A DNA stretch of 62,785 bases from Candidatus Bacteroides pullicola. GTDB taxonomy: Bacteria > Bacteroidota > Bacteroidia > Bacteroidales > Bacteroidaceae. The stretch lies in the NCBI GenBank assembly GCA_019115825.1, contig DXCV01000039.1, positions 1-62,785 on the forward strand, read 5' to 3'. The notes beneath the pieces are model-generated. The model was not told where the DNA came from and did no database searches. It was given only the letters and a program-made list of their open reading frames with translations. The first letter of the stretch is position 1; every line of letters starts with the position of its first letter. Below are positions 14,506 through 22,270 of the stretch, in pieces. A program made the translations under genes and the position numbers.

Positions 14506-15712
14506 ATGACCCACGCATCCCTTTTCAGCGGCATCGGCGGCGCGGAAATCGCCGCCACCCGAATGGGCTGGAGCAACGCATTCCACTGCGAGATAAACCC
14601 ATTCGGACGCCGTGTCCTCGAATACTGGTACCCAAACTCGACATCGTATGAAGGCATCACCAAAACAGACTTTACCCCTTGGCGAGGAAGAATCGACGTG
14701 CTCACAGGAGGATTCCCCTGTCAACCCTTCTCCCTGGCCGGACAGCGGCGCGGAGCGGAAGATGACCGCTACCTCTGGCCGCAAATGCTACGAGCAATAC
14801 GGGAGATACAGCCCCGTTGGGTCGTTGGCGAAAATGTTGCTGGAATCCTCACGATGGTTCAGTCCGGCAGTGAGGTTGCGGTGGGAAGCGAAGCCGCTCT
14901 GTTCGGAACGTCTGACCGAGAAAGAGTACTCCTCCGACAGCGATACACCGTCGAGGAAATCTGTGAAAGTCTTGAACGTGAAGGATACGCCGTCCAGCCG
15001 TTTCTTATTCCGGCTTGTGCCGTCGGCGCGCCCCACCGCAGGGACCGCGTGTGGTTTGTTGCCCACCGTACAGACGCAGGGATTGAAACGCTGCAATGCG
15101 GACGGGAAGACGGAGTTCATGCCGATGGAGTTGCTCCCGACCCCGACCTCAATAGACAGAGGGAGCGGGCGTATCAACAAATCCCCGTCACCGAATGCCA
15201 AGGATCGGCCCACGATAGCACTTGCGGCAAAGATGGGCTTGCTGCCTTCACCCGTGGCGAGCGATGCGACAACCGGGGCAATAATCGGGAAAGAGGACAA
15301 ATTCATAGTGACCAAGAACGGGACACCCCGAAAGGTGAAACAAGAACGGAGAGAACGGGAGCGTTGGATTGGCAAGGATGGTGCAACTTGGAGAACTTCT
15401 TCAAACTCCGACCACCAACGACGGCAAAAACTCCACCATTCCCGAAAGCCAAACGAAACGCCAGCAACTCCCCGGAGTGATTGGGAGGAACTGCCAGCCC
15501 TCCGATGGGCAGGATTCCCCACAACTCAACCCGTTATTCGTGGAGGAGATGATGGGCTTCCCGCCCGACTGGCTGGTATCACCTTTCCTAAGTGGAGAGC
15601 AGAATCCATAAAAGCGTTAGGCAATGCGATTGTGCCACAAGTTATGTATGAAATTTTTAGAGCCATACAACAGACCGAATATGAAGAAACAACCGCCCAA
15701 ACCACCCCGTGA
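14506..15712 (+). pseudogene. DNA cytosine-5 methyltransferase, frameshifted near its 3' third
   Basis: The first frame (14506-15480) has motif I LFSGIGGAE (about 6-14), motif IV GGFPCQPFSLAGQ with catalytic Cys72, motif VI GENV (about 108-111) and motif VIII RRDRVWFVA, then ends in unrelated sequence. The missing C-terminal part, with motif X ESIKALGNAIVPQV, is in the next frame up to 15712. Removing one A from the run 15338-15340 joins the two frames into one full enzyme. As read, the protein lacks motif X and is probably inactive. Such enzymes shield phage DNA from host restriction. The lesion could also be a sequencing error in a short A run. Confidence 0.85.
14612..15611 (+). CDS. Second long protein encoded in another frame of the methyltransferase gene
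   Basis: In the +1 frame of the methyltransferase, residues such as SGRKCYEQYGRYSPVGS, TPSSRFLFRLVPSARPT, GLLPTVQTQGLKRCN and GLLPSPVASDATTG follow one another; I recall these elements from database proteins of Bacteroides phages. Its expected ending (LGELLQTPTTNDGK, QLNPLFVEEMMGFPPDWLVSPF) is in the third frame to 15611. The same single extra A at 15338-15340 explains this jump and that of the methyltransferase. The uninterrupted frame instead runs to 15712 and borrows the methyltransferase C terminus. Whether it is translated is unproven. The true start is uncertain. Confidence 0.5.
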
Positions 15713-15866
15713 CCCCACCATCCCCGTCCGCTGCAAGGATTGTGCAAATGCCTCCGACTTCATCGAAAACTCCTGCCACTGCAAGGCGATGGGGAGGAGG
15801 GTGTGCGCTTGCAACAGGTACGGGAGGGTGTGCAAGTATTACGAGAAAAGATTTAGCTACGCATAG
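15681..15866 (+). CDS. Small cysteine-rich protein
   Basis: A 61-residue protein with a Lys/Pro-rich N terminus and eight cysteines in CKDC, SCHCK, CACN and CKYY groups, suggesting one or two zinc sites. It starts inside the 3' end of the methyltransferase frame. Very similar cysteine-rich mini-proteins recur in this operon (19494-19697). Function unknown. Confidence 0.6.
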   Translation: MKKQPPKPPRDPTIPVRCKDCANASDFIENSCHCKAMGRRVCACNRYGRVCKYYEKRFSYA

Positions 15867-15892
15867 TTTTATATTGGTTAATTAACTTATAT

Positions 15893-15926
15893 GTTATCAT
15901 ATAAACCGATTTAATCCGTATCTTTG
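15893..15926 (+). promoter_or_regulatory. Promoter of the HigBA-SecB-like operon with palindrome
   Basis: The -7 box TATCTTTG is at 15919-15926. An upstream palindrome ATATG-TTAT-CATAT (about 15890-15903) is the likely operator for autoregulation by the HTH antitoxin. Confidence 0.7.
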
Positions 15927-15945
15927 CACCACAAAAAGCAAAAAA

Positions 15946-16425
15946 GTGATAGCAGAACTTGTAAAACTAAGGCAATATAAAGGAGATAAGGCCGTCTTCT
16001 ACTCTGTTTCCATAGATGGGAACAAAGATACGCTTTTTGAGCAGTTTGTCGAAGAGAACTATGACATGTTCTTGCAGGAACTGAGAAACATTGATATGAG
16101 GATAAAAGTGATGAACGAAGAGACGGGAGCGAGGGAGCAATACTTCAAGCTACACGAGGGAAAGCCAGGAGACGGAGTAGCCGCGCTTTACGATTTCCCC
16201 GGGAAGAAGCTTAGGCTCTACTGTCTCCGCTTCGGAAGCACGACCGTCATTCTTGGAGGAGGTGGGCAAAAGAAGACAAGAACATACCAAGAGGATAAAG
16301 AGCTTGACAAGCAGGTAAAACTGATGAGCCGTATATCAAGGATGATTACCTTGTCAATGAATGATAAAGAACTTCGATTGAACGATGACGGAACGTTTGA
16401 TGGAGAAATGACCATGGAAGACTAA
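15946..16425 (+). CDS. RelE/HigB-like toxin
   Basis: A 159-residue protein with a GTG start 20 bp after its promoter. The C-terminal half carries KKLRLYCLRFGSTTVILGGG and a following KTRTYQEDKELDKQVKLM helix, which is the strand-turn-strand plus helix pattern of Bacteroides RelE/HigB-type toxins. Toxin-first order with an XRE antitoxin behind it is the HigBA arrangement. Such toxins cut mRNA on the ribosome. The N-terminal 80 residues are longer than in short HigB toxins. Confidence 0.75.
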   Translation: MIAELVKLRQYKGDKAVFYSVSIDGNKDTLFEQFVEENYDMFLQELRNIDMRIKVMNEETGAREQYFKLHEGKPGDGVAALYDFPGKKLRLYCLRFGSTTVILGGGGQKKTRTYQEDKELDKQVKLMSRISRMITLSMNDKELRLNDDGTFDGEMTMED

Positions 16426-16442
16426 CCTATAAAATATACATT

Positions 16443-16850
16443 ATGAATGCATTAGACAAAATAATCGCCCAAAGGGACGAAAAAGAATACCAAAAGCTGA
16501 AAAGCCGCATGATGATTGCTGCAAAGATAGCTGATGTCATGAAAGAGCGTGGCATCACGCAAAAGCAACTGGCTTTAATGCTCGGCAAGAAGCCTTCTGA
16601 AATATCACGGCTTCTGACAGGAATGCATAACTTTACTCACGACACCCTATTTGAAATAGGATATGCACTTGAGGTAAAGTTATTATGTCCTGAATTTGAA
16701 GAAAAAACCAATATGGTGCAGTTTAATAAAAGGGTTCCAATAACAATAATCGTAAAGGACAATGCGCAAATCAGCCTTTCCGGCGGCTCAAGGAGGGCAC
16801 GATACAGCGTGATTTCAAAAATAACGACGGATAATTTTAATTTGAGTTGA
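16443..16850 (+). CDS. HigA-like antitoxin with XRE helix-turn-helix
   Basis: A 135-residue protein. Residues about 24-80 are an XRE-type HTH (KERGITQKQLALMLGKKPSE, then ISRLLTGMHNFTHDTLFEIG). The C-terminal 50 residues are extended and basic and may be the toxin- or chaperone-dependent part. It lies 17 bp after the toxin. It should neutralise the toxin and repress the operon from the palindrome near 15890-15903. Confidence 0.85.
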   Translation: MNALDKIIAQRDEKEYQKLKSRMMIAAKIADVMKERGITQKQLALMLGKKPSEISRLLTGMHNFTHDTLFEIGYALEVKLLCPEFEEKTNMVQFNKRVPITIIVKDNAQISLSGGSRRARYSVISKITTDNFNLS

Positions 16851-16855
16851 CAATT

Positions 16856-17323
16856 ATGGGAAATAAAAAAGAAAATGGAAATGAAGGTTTCCTTATAGCC
16901 CTGACAAGTATACAAGAAATCGCGTTCAGGTTCAATGCCGGATACGATTATTCGTCTTTTTCCGGTGATAACTTATCATTCGGAATTAAATATGATGTTC
17001 ATACGGAGAAGGAAGCGGAAATCGTAAGACTTACCATCACGATTACATATCTTGCGTCTGACAACAAAGAGTTATTGGCTGAATACTCATTGCTTACAGA
17101 ATATCATTTGATAGGTCTTTCAAAGTTAATAACCATAGATGAACATGGGGAAGAAACAATGGAAAAAGATGTAATAATAAACATGCTAAATCTTTCAATA
17201 GGGACATTACGAGGAGCTTTTTTTCTTAAAATGAAGGATACCCCGCTAAGCAAGTTTCCTATTCCATTAATTCCGTCCGATTTGCTTGAAGCTGAACTCG
17301 ACAAGAACAAGCGAAAAAAATAA
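16856..17323 (+). CDS. SecB-like chaperone of a toxin-antitoxin-chaperone triad
   Basis: A 155-residue protein. Its arrangement resembles SecB: a beta-rich N-terminal half with alternating strands (AEIVRLTITITYLASD), a hydrophobic segment (AEYSLLTEYHLIGLSKL), then a long helix (INMLNLSIGTLRGAFFL) and a final LPI-type strand (FPIPLIPSDLL). In known HigBA-SecB triads the chaperone protects the antitoxin and links toxin release to export or folding stress. It starts six bases after the antitoxin stop. The call is by fold pattern and context. Confidence 0.6.
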   Translation: MGNKKENGNEGFLIALTSIQEIAFRFNAGYDYSSFSGDNLSFGIKYDVHTEKEAEIVRLTITITYLASDNKELLAEYSLLTEYHLIGLSKLITIDEHGEETMEKDVIINMLNLSIGTLRGAFFLKMKDTPLSKFPIPLIPSDLLEAELDKNKRKK

Positions 17324-17341
17324 GAATGAATTTCATACACA

Positions 17342-17399
17342 GGCGATGCCACCCGGCACCGCCTTTTTCATTGCCCGCCTCGCACGAAGCGGGCTTTTT
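17342..17399 (+). terminator. Tandem intrinsic terminators after the TA-chaperone operon
   Basis: Two hairpins with T runs follow each other: a GGCG/CGCC-type stem near 17342-17362 with TTTTT, and a perfect GCCCGC/GCGGGC stem (about 17374-17395) with TTTTT. They isolate the operon from the genes that follow. Confidence 0.8.
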
Positions 17400-17414
17400 A
17401 ATGCCCATACCCCA

Positions 17415-18338
17415 ATGAACATCGCCCTCATCCCCGTAGACAGTCCATACCCCAACCTCGCCCTGATGAAAATCTCCGCCTTCCACAAGGCACAGGGTGA
17501 CACCGTGGAATGGTACAACGGCATCGACCGTTACGACAAAGCCTATATGTCAAAGATCTTCACCTTTACCCCCGACTACAGCTACTACATCAACGCCGAC
17601 CAAGTGGAACGCGGAGGCACAGGCTATGACATCCACAAGACCCTGCCTCCGGAGATTGACCGCCTACAGCCCGACTACGCACTATACCCAAAGATAGACC
17701 GCAAGACCGCCTACGGATTCCTGACCCGTGGCTGTCCCAACCGCTGCAAGTGGTGTGTCGTACCGAAGAAGGAGGGCAACATAACTCCCTATATGGACGT
17801 GGACGAAATAGCCGTGGACGGCCGGACAAACCTCATCCTGATGGATAACAACATCCTCGCCTCCGACTACGGCCTCCAACAGATAGAAAAGATAATCCGC
17901 CGAAAATATCGCGTGGACTTCAACCAAGGTCTGGACGCCCGGCTGGTCACGGACGACATCGCCCGGCTGCTGGCAAAGGTCAAGTGGATAAAGCGCATCC
18001 GCTTCGGTTGCGACACCCCCGCGCAGATAGCCGAGTGCGAGCGGGCAATCAACCTGCTGGGCAAGTACGGATATAGCGGGGAAATTTTCCTTTACTGCAT
18101 CTTGATGGAGTTCAGGGAGAGTTTCAATCGCATCAATTATTGGCGGGGAAGATACAAGAAAGTCATCCCGCACGCACAACCTTACCGGGATTTGAACAAC
18201 CCGCACCAAGTCATCCCGCAATGGCAGAAAGACCTTGCCCGATGGACTGACCGCAAGGAATTGTACAAATCAATTGAATTTAAGGACTTTGAACCCCGCA
18301 AGGGCTTCACTTGCAAACAATACTTCATTACATTATGA
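17415..18338 (+). CDS. Radical SAM domain protein
   Basis: A 307-residue protein. A CxxxCxxC motif (RGCPNRCKWC; Cys107, Cys111, Cys114) binds the iron-sulfur cluster that activates S-adenosylmethionine. The N-terminal 100 residues have the PVDSPYPNLALMKISAFHK pattern seen in front of some radical SAM domains. The start at 17415 follows the terminators closely. The substrate is unknown; nucleotide or DNA-base modification would fit a phage, but nothing shows it. It overlaps the next gene by four bases. Confidence 0.85.
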   Translation: MNIALIPVDSPYPNLALMKISAFHKAQGDTVEWYNGIDRYDKAYMSKIFTFTPDYSYYINADQVERGGTGYDIHKTLPPEIDRLQPDYALYPKIDRKTAYGFLTRGCPNRCKWCVVPKKEGNITPYMDVDEIAVDGRTNLILMDNNILASDYGLQQIEKIIRRKYRVDFNQGLDARLVTDDIARLLAKVKWIKRIRFGCDTPAQIAECERAINLLGKYGYSGEIFLYCILMEFRESFNRINYWRGRYKKVIPHAQPYRDLNNPHQVIPQWQKDLARWTDRKELYKSIEFKDFEPRKGFTCKQYFITL

Positions 18339-18967
18339 CAAACCAATTCTTACCCCTACAAACCGAAGTCACCGAGGACGACATCCTCCGCCACTTCACC
18401 CTTGAAGAATCATTCCGCATGGTATACCTACCCATCGTCCTCACCAAGTCAGCCATGGAGTATGCCGACTTCGCACGGCGCATCTGCGTAGAGCGGCGGC
18501 TCAGCTTCAACCGACAATGCCGCGAGATACGATGGGCACTCGACGAGTACGAACGCCGCAACATCTACCACTACCGAACCATGCACGGCGACGAGCTGGC
18601 CGGAAAGGTGGACGACTTCTTCGACCAAGCCGACAACGTCCTGCAAGGCCTGTGGCACACCATCAAGGACGAACTATCCCGGCAATACCCCGACGCGGGC
18701 GACTACGACCTGCTGGCCAACATCTACATGGCCGTCATTGTGCTGGACTACGTCGCCAAGTTGGAGTGCGCCATATCACGGATGATACAACAACGCACAC
18801 GGAAACCCTTCTCCGCACGCATACCCAAGGAGTGCAACCTACTCCGCCGAACCCTCATGCAGATAGCCGGGGCATACCGGATGGAAAATACCCCGACATT
18901 GCGCACGGCCATCGTCGCCCTCGCCGAGAGAGCCAACGGGATGATAAAGGTAACGGTTACGCATTGA
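18335..18967 (+). CDS. Hypothetical protein coupled to the radical SAM gene
   Basis: A 210-residue, mainly helical protein with no membrane segment. It overlaps the radical SAM gene by four bases, so the two are probably made together. Many His/Arg/Asp residues in the centre (RRNIYHYRTMHGDELAGKVD) might bind metal. A 22-bp tandem repeat array begins at its stop codon. No family is recognised. Confidence 0.65.
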   Translation: MTNQFLPLQTEVTEDDILRHFTLEESFRMVYLPIVLTKSAMEYADFARRICVERRLSFNRQCREIRWALDEYERRNIYHYRTMHGDELAGKVDDFFDQADNVLQGLWHTIKDELSRQYPDAGDYDLLANIYMAVIVLDYVAKLECAISRMIQQRTRKPFSARIPKECNLLRRTLMQIAGAYRMENTPTLRTAIVALAERANGMIKVTVTH

Positions 18968-19020
18968 ACCGCCACTTTAACGGCATTAAACCGCCACTTT
19001 AACGGCGTTAAACCGCCGTC
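18964..19020. repeat. 22-bp tandem repeat array A
   Basis: Two full units (18964-18985 and 18986-19007) and a partial third begin TT(G/A)AACCGCCAC. Each core TTAAA-N7-TTTAA is a weak palindrome. The same units recur at 38192-38235. Confidence 0.8.
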
Positions 19021-19059
19021 TCAACAAACTTGACAAACTAACAATTAAACAATACGATT

Positions 19060-19497
19060 ATGAACGAAGAAACAAAGAAACTGACCATTCCCGAAGGCTA
19101 CGAGTTCGACAAGGTAGAGAACGGGGAAGTGATTTTGAAGAAGAAAGAAATTGCGATGCCTAAGACATGGGAAGAATGTATGGACGTCCTCGGTAGCGTA
19201 TCCCTTTTCGGGCTTAGGAAGCCATATTTGAGGCAGTTGCCGCCTGATATGGAAGCCCCCATGACAGCCTTGTGCGAGCTTCTTCTCCGCCGCAACGCTT
19301 GGTGGAAGCAACTTGGCTGGAAGCCGGATTGGAAGGATAAGTGTGATAAATTCTGTATCACTACTGGAGAAGGCAGAGTGAAGGCAACCGTCTATTGTGC
19401 GTCGAATGCAATTCTTGCCTTCCCCACCGCCGAAGTCCGCGACCAGTTCTATGAGGCATTCCGCGATTTGATTGAAGAAGCAAAGGAGTTGTTATGA
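19060..19497 (+). CDS. Conserved phage hypothetical protein
   Basis: A 145-residue protein beginning with a KKLTIPEGYEFDKVENGEV beta section and ending FYEAFRDLIEEAKELL, a helical tail seen in many Bacteroidales phage proteins. The middle is Trp- and Lys-rich (KQLGWKPDWKDK). It appears soluble. It starts a run of ATGA-overlapped small genes. Function unknown. Confidence 0.65.
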   Translation: MNEETKKLTIPEGYEFDKVENGEVILKKKEIAMPKTWEECMDVLGSVSLFGLRKPYLRQLPPDMEAPMTALCELLLRRNAWWKQLGWKPDWKDKCDKFCITTGEGRVKATVYCASNAILAFPTAEVRDQFYEAFRDLIEEAKELL

Positions 19498-19697
19498 GAT
19501 GTTTATTTGACGATGCCGACACAGTTCAGCATCAAGACCCAACTACATGCCGCACCTGCGTTCACCGTGAGCGGTGGGAATGTGGCAGCAAGGTTATAAA
19601 CTACTGCCGTGTACATAAGAGCAACCGCACGTTTAACGGATTACAGAAAGTGAAGTGCAACCAACAGGCGTGTAGCCAATATACAAAGATATTATGA
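19494..19697 (+). CDS. Small cysteine-rich protein
   Basis: A 67-residue protein with seven cysteines (CRTCVHRERWECG, then CRVHKSN, then CNQQACSQY), consistent with a zinc-binding knuckle. It overlaps the neighbours on both sides by four bases. Not recognised beyond that. Confidence 0.6.
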   Translation: MRCLFDDADTVQHQDPTTCRTCVHRERWECGSKVINYCRVHKSNRTFNGLQKVKCNQQACSQYTKIL

Positions 19698-19969
19698 GAG
19701 CAATAAACACTATCCCCGGAGACGAATACGCCAAACGTCTCTCTGAGGCCATGCGCCGCATGAGCAAGAAGATAAACCGATTGGCTGATGAGGAAGATTC
19801 CCTCAGCATGACCGCCGACAACCAAGGAGACGAAGAAAAGGCCCTGCGCCACGCTTTCAACAACCGTGCGCTGTTTTGGGCATCGCAGGCGATTGTCATT
19901 TCTCCGAGCGAACTGGCAGTAAGATTGGAAGAAATTAGTAGAAAGGAATTTGTTCCGACAAAAAATTAA
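19694..19969 (+). CDS. Small hypothetical protein
   Basis: A 91-residue helical protein (RLSEAMRRMSKKINRLADEE) that overlaps the preceding gene by four bases. It is the last gene before a leftward mini-gene and its leader. Confidence 0.55.
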   Translation: MRAINTIPGDEYAKRLSEAMRRMSKKINRLADEEDSLSMTADNQGDEEKALRHAFNNRALFWASQAIVISPSELAVRLEEISRKEFVPTKN

Positions 19970-19990
19970 AGAAGCGAAGGAACTGCTATG

Positions 19991-20016
19991 AAAAAGGGGA
20001 TGCCTGCAACATCCCC
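19991..20016 (-). terminator. Intrinsic terminator of the leftward mini-gene
   Basis: On the minus strand a 7-bp stem GGGGATG/CATCCCC (20010-20016 with 19996-20002) is followed by five T. It lies 19 bases after the mini-gene stop. Confidence 0.85.
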
Positions 20017-20034
20017 AAGAGGTGCAAGCAACAA

Positions 20035-20163
20035 TTATTTGCTGCTTACTAAGAACGTGAAGTATCTTGACCGCTTAGGGTATATACGTTTTCCGTTCTT
20101 GACGATGTATCGGCAGAATATACGTATCATGCCGCTTTCGTCTTGCGTTTTAGCTGTCATCAT
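20035..20163 (-). CDS. Leftward 42-residue basic protein under leader control
   Basis: The frame starts MMTAKTQDESGMIRIFCRYI, has a strongly basic middle (VKNGKRIYPKRSRYF) and ends FLVSSK. I recall similar tiny proteins (IFCRYI, GKRIYPKK) from Bacteroidales phages. An AAAGGAGGTG ribosome site lies just upstream, a promoter box at 20353-20360 and a terminator at 19991-20016. It is antisense to the direction of the early operon. The ribosome site and start are mirrored by the start of its own leader (see 20144-20360). It could be a regulator, a DNA-binding peptide or a toxin-like peptide. Confidence 0.65.
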   Translation of the reverse strand: MMTAKTQDESGMIRIFCRYIVKNGKRIYPKRSRYFTFLVSSK

Positions 20164-20360
20164 TAACACCTCCTTTCTGTTTTGCCTGCCAACCTGCAAT
20201 CGGCAGACTTAAATTAGTTGCATCCTGTCAAATGCAACTAAAAAGCCCAAAGTTGCAGGCTCTGGGCTAATGTCTTTTCTCAACGAGAGCGGACAAGGAG
20301 GGCGAATGACAGTTCGCCAGATTGGAGGTGTTACTCCAGCTAAAACGCATCGCAAATATA
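20144..20360 (-). promoter_or_regulatory. Promoter and folded leader of the mini-gene
   Basis: The -7 box TATATTTG (minus, 20353-20360) starts RNA near 20346. Leader bases 20338-20349 pair perfectly (12 bp) with 20144-20155, and 20324-20333 pair perfectly (10 bp) with 20164-20173, covering the ribosome site while the ATG lies in the internal loop. Between them an intrinsic terminator (20263-20268 with 20244-20249, then T4-5) and a competing hairpin (20214-20221 with 20234-20241) suggest attenuation. On the plus strand a 19-residue frame (20306-20365) with an AGGAGG site also exists. Confidence 0.65.
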
Positions 20361-20452
20361 GATAGATAAATCATAGCCAACTCTTGTTGTTAGCACAATT
20401 AAACAACAATTATATTCAGAAAAAACAAAAGTTAATTCAGTTTTTACGCAAA

Positions 20453-20671
20453 ATGATACAGAAAGTAACAATGTACCAAGCCGTGTGCGACGGGTGCGGA
20501 CGGCCATGCGCCGAACCATACGGCTTCACCGCCTGGGCCACACCCGAATCCGCAAGCATCGCCGCCTGGGAATCCGGATGGATGACCATCAACCACGAAC
20601 TCTACTGCCCCGACTGCGTGGAGGTTGACGAAGAAATGGATAGTTATAAACCTAAAGAGAAGAAACAATGA
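20453..20671 (+). CDS. Small zinc-finger-like protein
   Basis: A 72-residue protein with CDGCGRPC near the N terminus and CPDC near the C terminus, forming one likely four-cysteine zinc site around a Trp-rich centre (TAWATPESASIAAWES). The ATG at 20453 gives the compact domain. It overlaps the next gene by four bases. Confidence 0.65.
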   Translation: MIQKVTMYQAVCDGCGRPCAEPYGFTAWATPESASIAAWESGWMTINHELYCPDCVEVDEEMDSYKPKEKKQ

Positions 20672-20868
20672 ACAGCATTTGGATAGCGAGAGATAAAGGA
20701 GGGGCATTATTCCTTTTTACAAAGAAGCCTTCAAGATTTGAGGACATTTGGAATAACAAATCAGAAGATGGATTATCGGAATGCACAAGGATTCCGGAAG
20801 ACTGGTTCCCCGAACTCACGTGGGAATCAGAGCCGATAGAGTTAGTAATCAAAGAAAAGGAGGACTGA
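20668..20868 (+). CDS. Small hypothetical protein
   Basis: A 66-residue protein of the type MNSIWIARDKGGALFLFTKK with Trp-rich, acidic C terminus. The pattern (I-W-I-A-R-D, then K-P, then F-P-E-L-T-W) suggests a small beta domain common in these phages. Function unknown. Confidence 0.6.
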   Translation: MNSIWIARDKGGALFLFTKKPSRFEDIWNNKSEDGLSECTRIPEDWFPELTWESEPIELVIKEKED

Positions 20869-20870
20869 CG

Positions 20871-21680
20871 ATGGAACGAAAGATTGGCGAGATATTCGAG
20901 TATAAAGGCGAGTGGTATCAGTGCGTGAGAAACATAAAAAACGTCTGTAAAGATTGCGCTTTTTTTAATAATACAATAAAAGATAACGGTAAGATTGTAG
21001 GCCCAGAGTGTTATAATGTACCTGTTGGTAGTTGTGGCGGCTATTATAGAAAAGATGGAACAAGTATTTGCTTCAAGAAGCTCGAAAAGGTCGGAGAGCC
21101 TTTCACCTGTAACTATTATGGGGATAACAGGTTACTAACTATACAAGAATATCAGGCCTATGATATAAATATTAGTTCCATAAATAATATACCGATGTAC
21201 GTTTCTAATTATAAACATAAGAGAATAGCAATCGAACTCAAACAAAACCAAGAAAATATGGAAGAAAAGAAAAACGAAGAACTTTCCAATTTGGAAAACA
21301 CTGGAAAGAATTTGAAACCTTTTGATTTGGAGGCGGCACGCAGTGGCAAGCCCGTCTGCACACGTGACGGACGAAAGGCGAGGATTATTTGCTTCGATGC
21401 GAAAGACATTACCCCAATCATTGCGCTTGTCCTGGGAAAGAATAGCCGGGAAGAAGTGCAGTATTACGACCGATGCGGACGCATAAAGGAGGGGAAAGAA
21501 TCACCAGCTGACCTCATGATGCTCCCCGAAAAGCACGAGGGGTGGATAAACATCGTTAAGAATACGGACGATTATTACTACTGCAAGGGAGTATTTGATT
21601 CCGAGGAGTACGCCCGCAATAATGAAGCTAATTATCCAGGATTGGCCGTCGCCACCGTCAAGATTGAGTGGGAGGAATAA
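20871..21680 (+). CDS. Two-part conserved phage protein
   Basis: A 269-residue protein. Residues 1-80 (GEIFEYKGEWYQCVR, then six cysteines) form a zinc-type or disulfide domain. A linker with charged residues follows (about 125-150, NMEEKKNEELSNLEN). Residues 153-225 (KPFDLEAARSGKPVCTRDGR, ARIICFD) resemble a small beta domain that occurs alone in many phages. The ATG at 20871 is favoured by an AGGAGG just upstream. No enzyme motif seen. Confidence 0.65.
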   Translation: MERKIGEIFEYKGEWYQCVRNIKNVCKDCAFFNNTIKDNGKIVGPECYNVPVGSCGGYYRKDGTSICFKKLEKVGEPFTCNYYGDNRLLTIQEYQAYDINISSINNIPMYVSNYKHKRIAIELKQNQENMEEKKNEELSNLENTGKNLKPFDLEAARSGKPVCTRDGRKARIICFDAKDITPIIALVLGKNSREEVQYYDRCGRIKEGKESPADLMMLPEKHEGWINIVKNTDDYYYCKGVFDSEEYARNNEANYPGLAVATVKIEWEE

Positions 21681-21683
21681 TTT

Positions 21684-22073
21684 ATGCGAAAATACACCAT
21701 CACCCTTAACGAAGAGCAGATGTTGCTCATCAGCCGCTGTATCGAGGACATCAGCCGATTCCTTGCAGGCGACACGGGACTATATCACACTATAGCCGCA
21801 TTGGACAACTGGAGGGAACTTGCCCAGAAACTCAGGCTAATGCAAACGTTTGTCACGCCAGAACTTGATTTTCGCTCAAACTACGGCTGGAACGGGATGC
21901 ACTGCCCCAACGAGCACCAACGCAAGCTGATAGCCCAGACCTACTACTTGTACCGGGAAATGCTTCACCAGTACAACCTTGCGAACGACATTCACAATGT
22001 ATATTCATCATCGACCCTCCGTTGCGCAGACAGCGGGGAGCCGATAACAATTACCTGGGAGGACGAAGAATGA
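21684..22073 (+). CDS. Conserved phage hypothetical protein
   Basis: A 129-residue protein (YTITLNEEQMLLISRCIEDI start) common in Bacteroidales phages, helical with a Trp-rich end (SGEPITITWEDEE). It begins three bases after the previous stop and overlaps the next start. Function unknown. Confidence 0.65.
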   Translation: MRKYTITLNEEQMLLISRCIEDISRFLAGDTGLYHTIAALDNWRELAQKLRLMQTFVTPELDFRSNYGWNGMHCPNEHQRKLIAQTYYLYREMLHQYNLANDIHNVYSSSTLRCADSGEPITITWEDEE

Positions 22074-22270
22074 TGAACGACATCAGCGTATGTAGCGGCT
22101 GCATAGACCTTATAGGAGATGAACTTCAATATTGCCCGTTGCGTGACAACTGCATCCGCCACTCTCTGTTCAAGCTGCACAGAGACGGAAAGCGGTTGGG
22201 CAATGTGTGGCAAGTGGTAGCCGCCTACAAGGACGGTAAGTGTAAACTTCAAATCAAAGACAAGCAATGA
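22073..22270 (+). CDS. Small cysteine-containing protein
   Basis: A 65-residue protein with CSGC, CPLRDNC and a basic, aromatic C terminus. Two ATG codons lie back to back at 22070 and 22073. A single zinc site is likely. Function unknown. Confidence 0.55.
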   Translation: MNDISVCSGCIDLIGDELQYCPLRDNCIRHSLFKLHRDGKRLGNVWQVVAAYKDGKCKLQIKDKQ

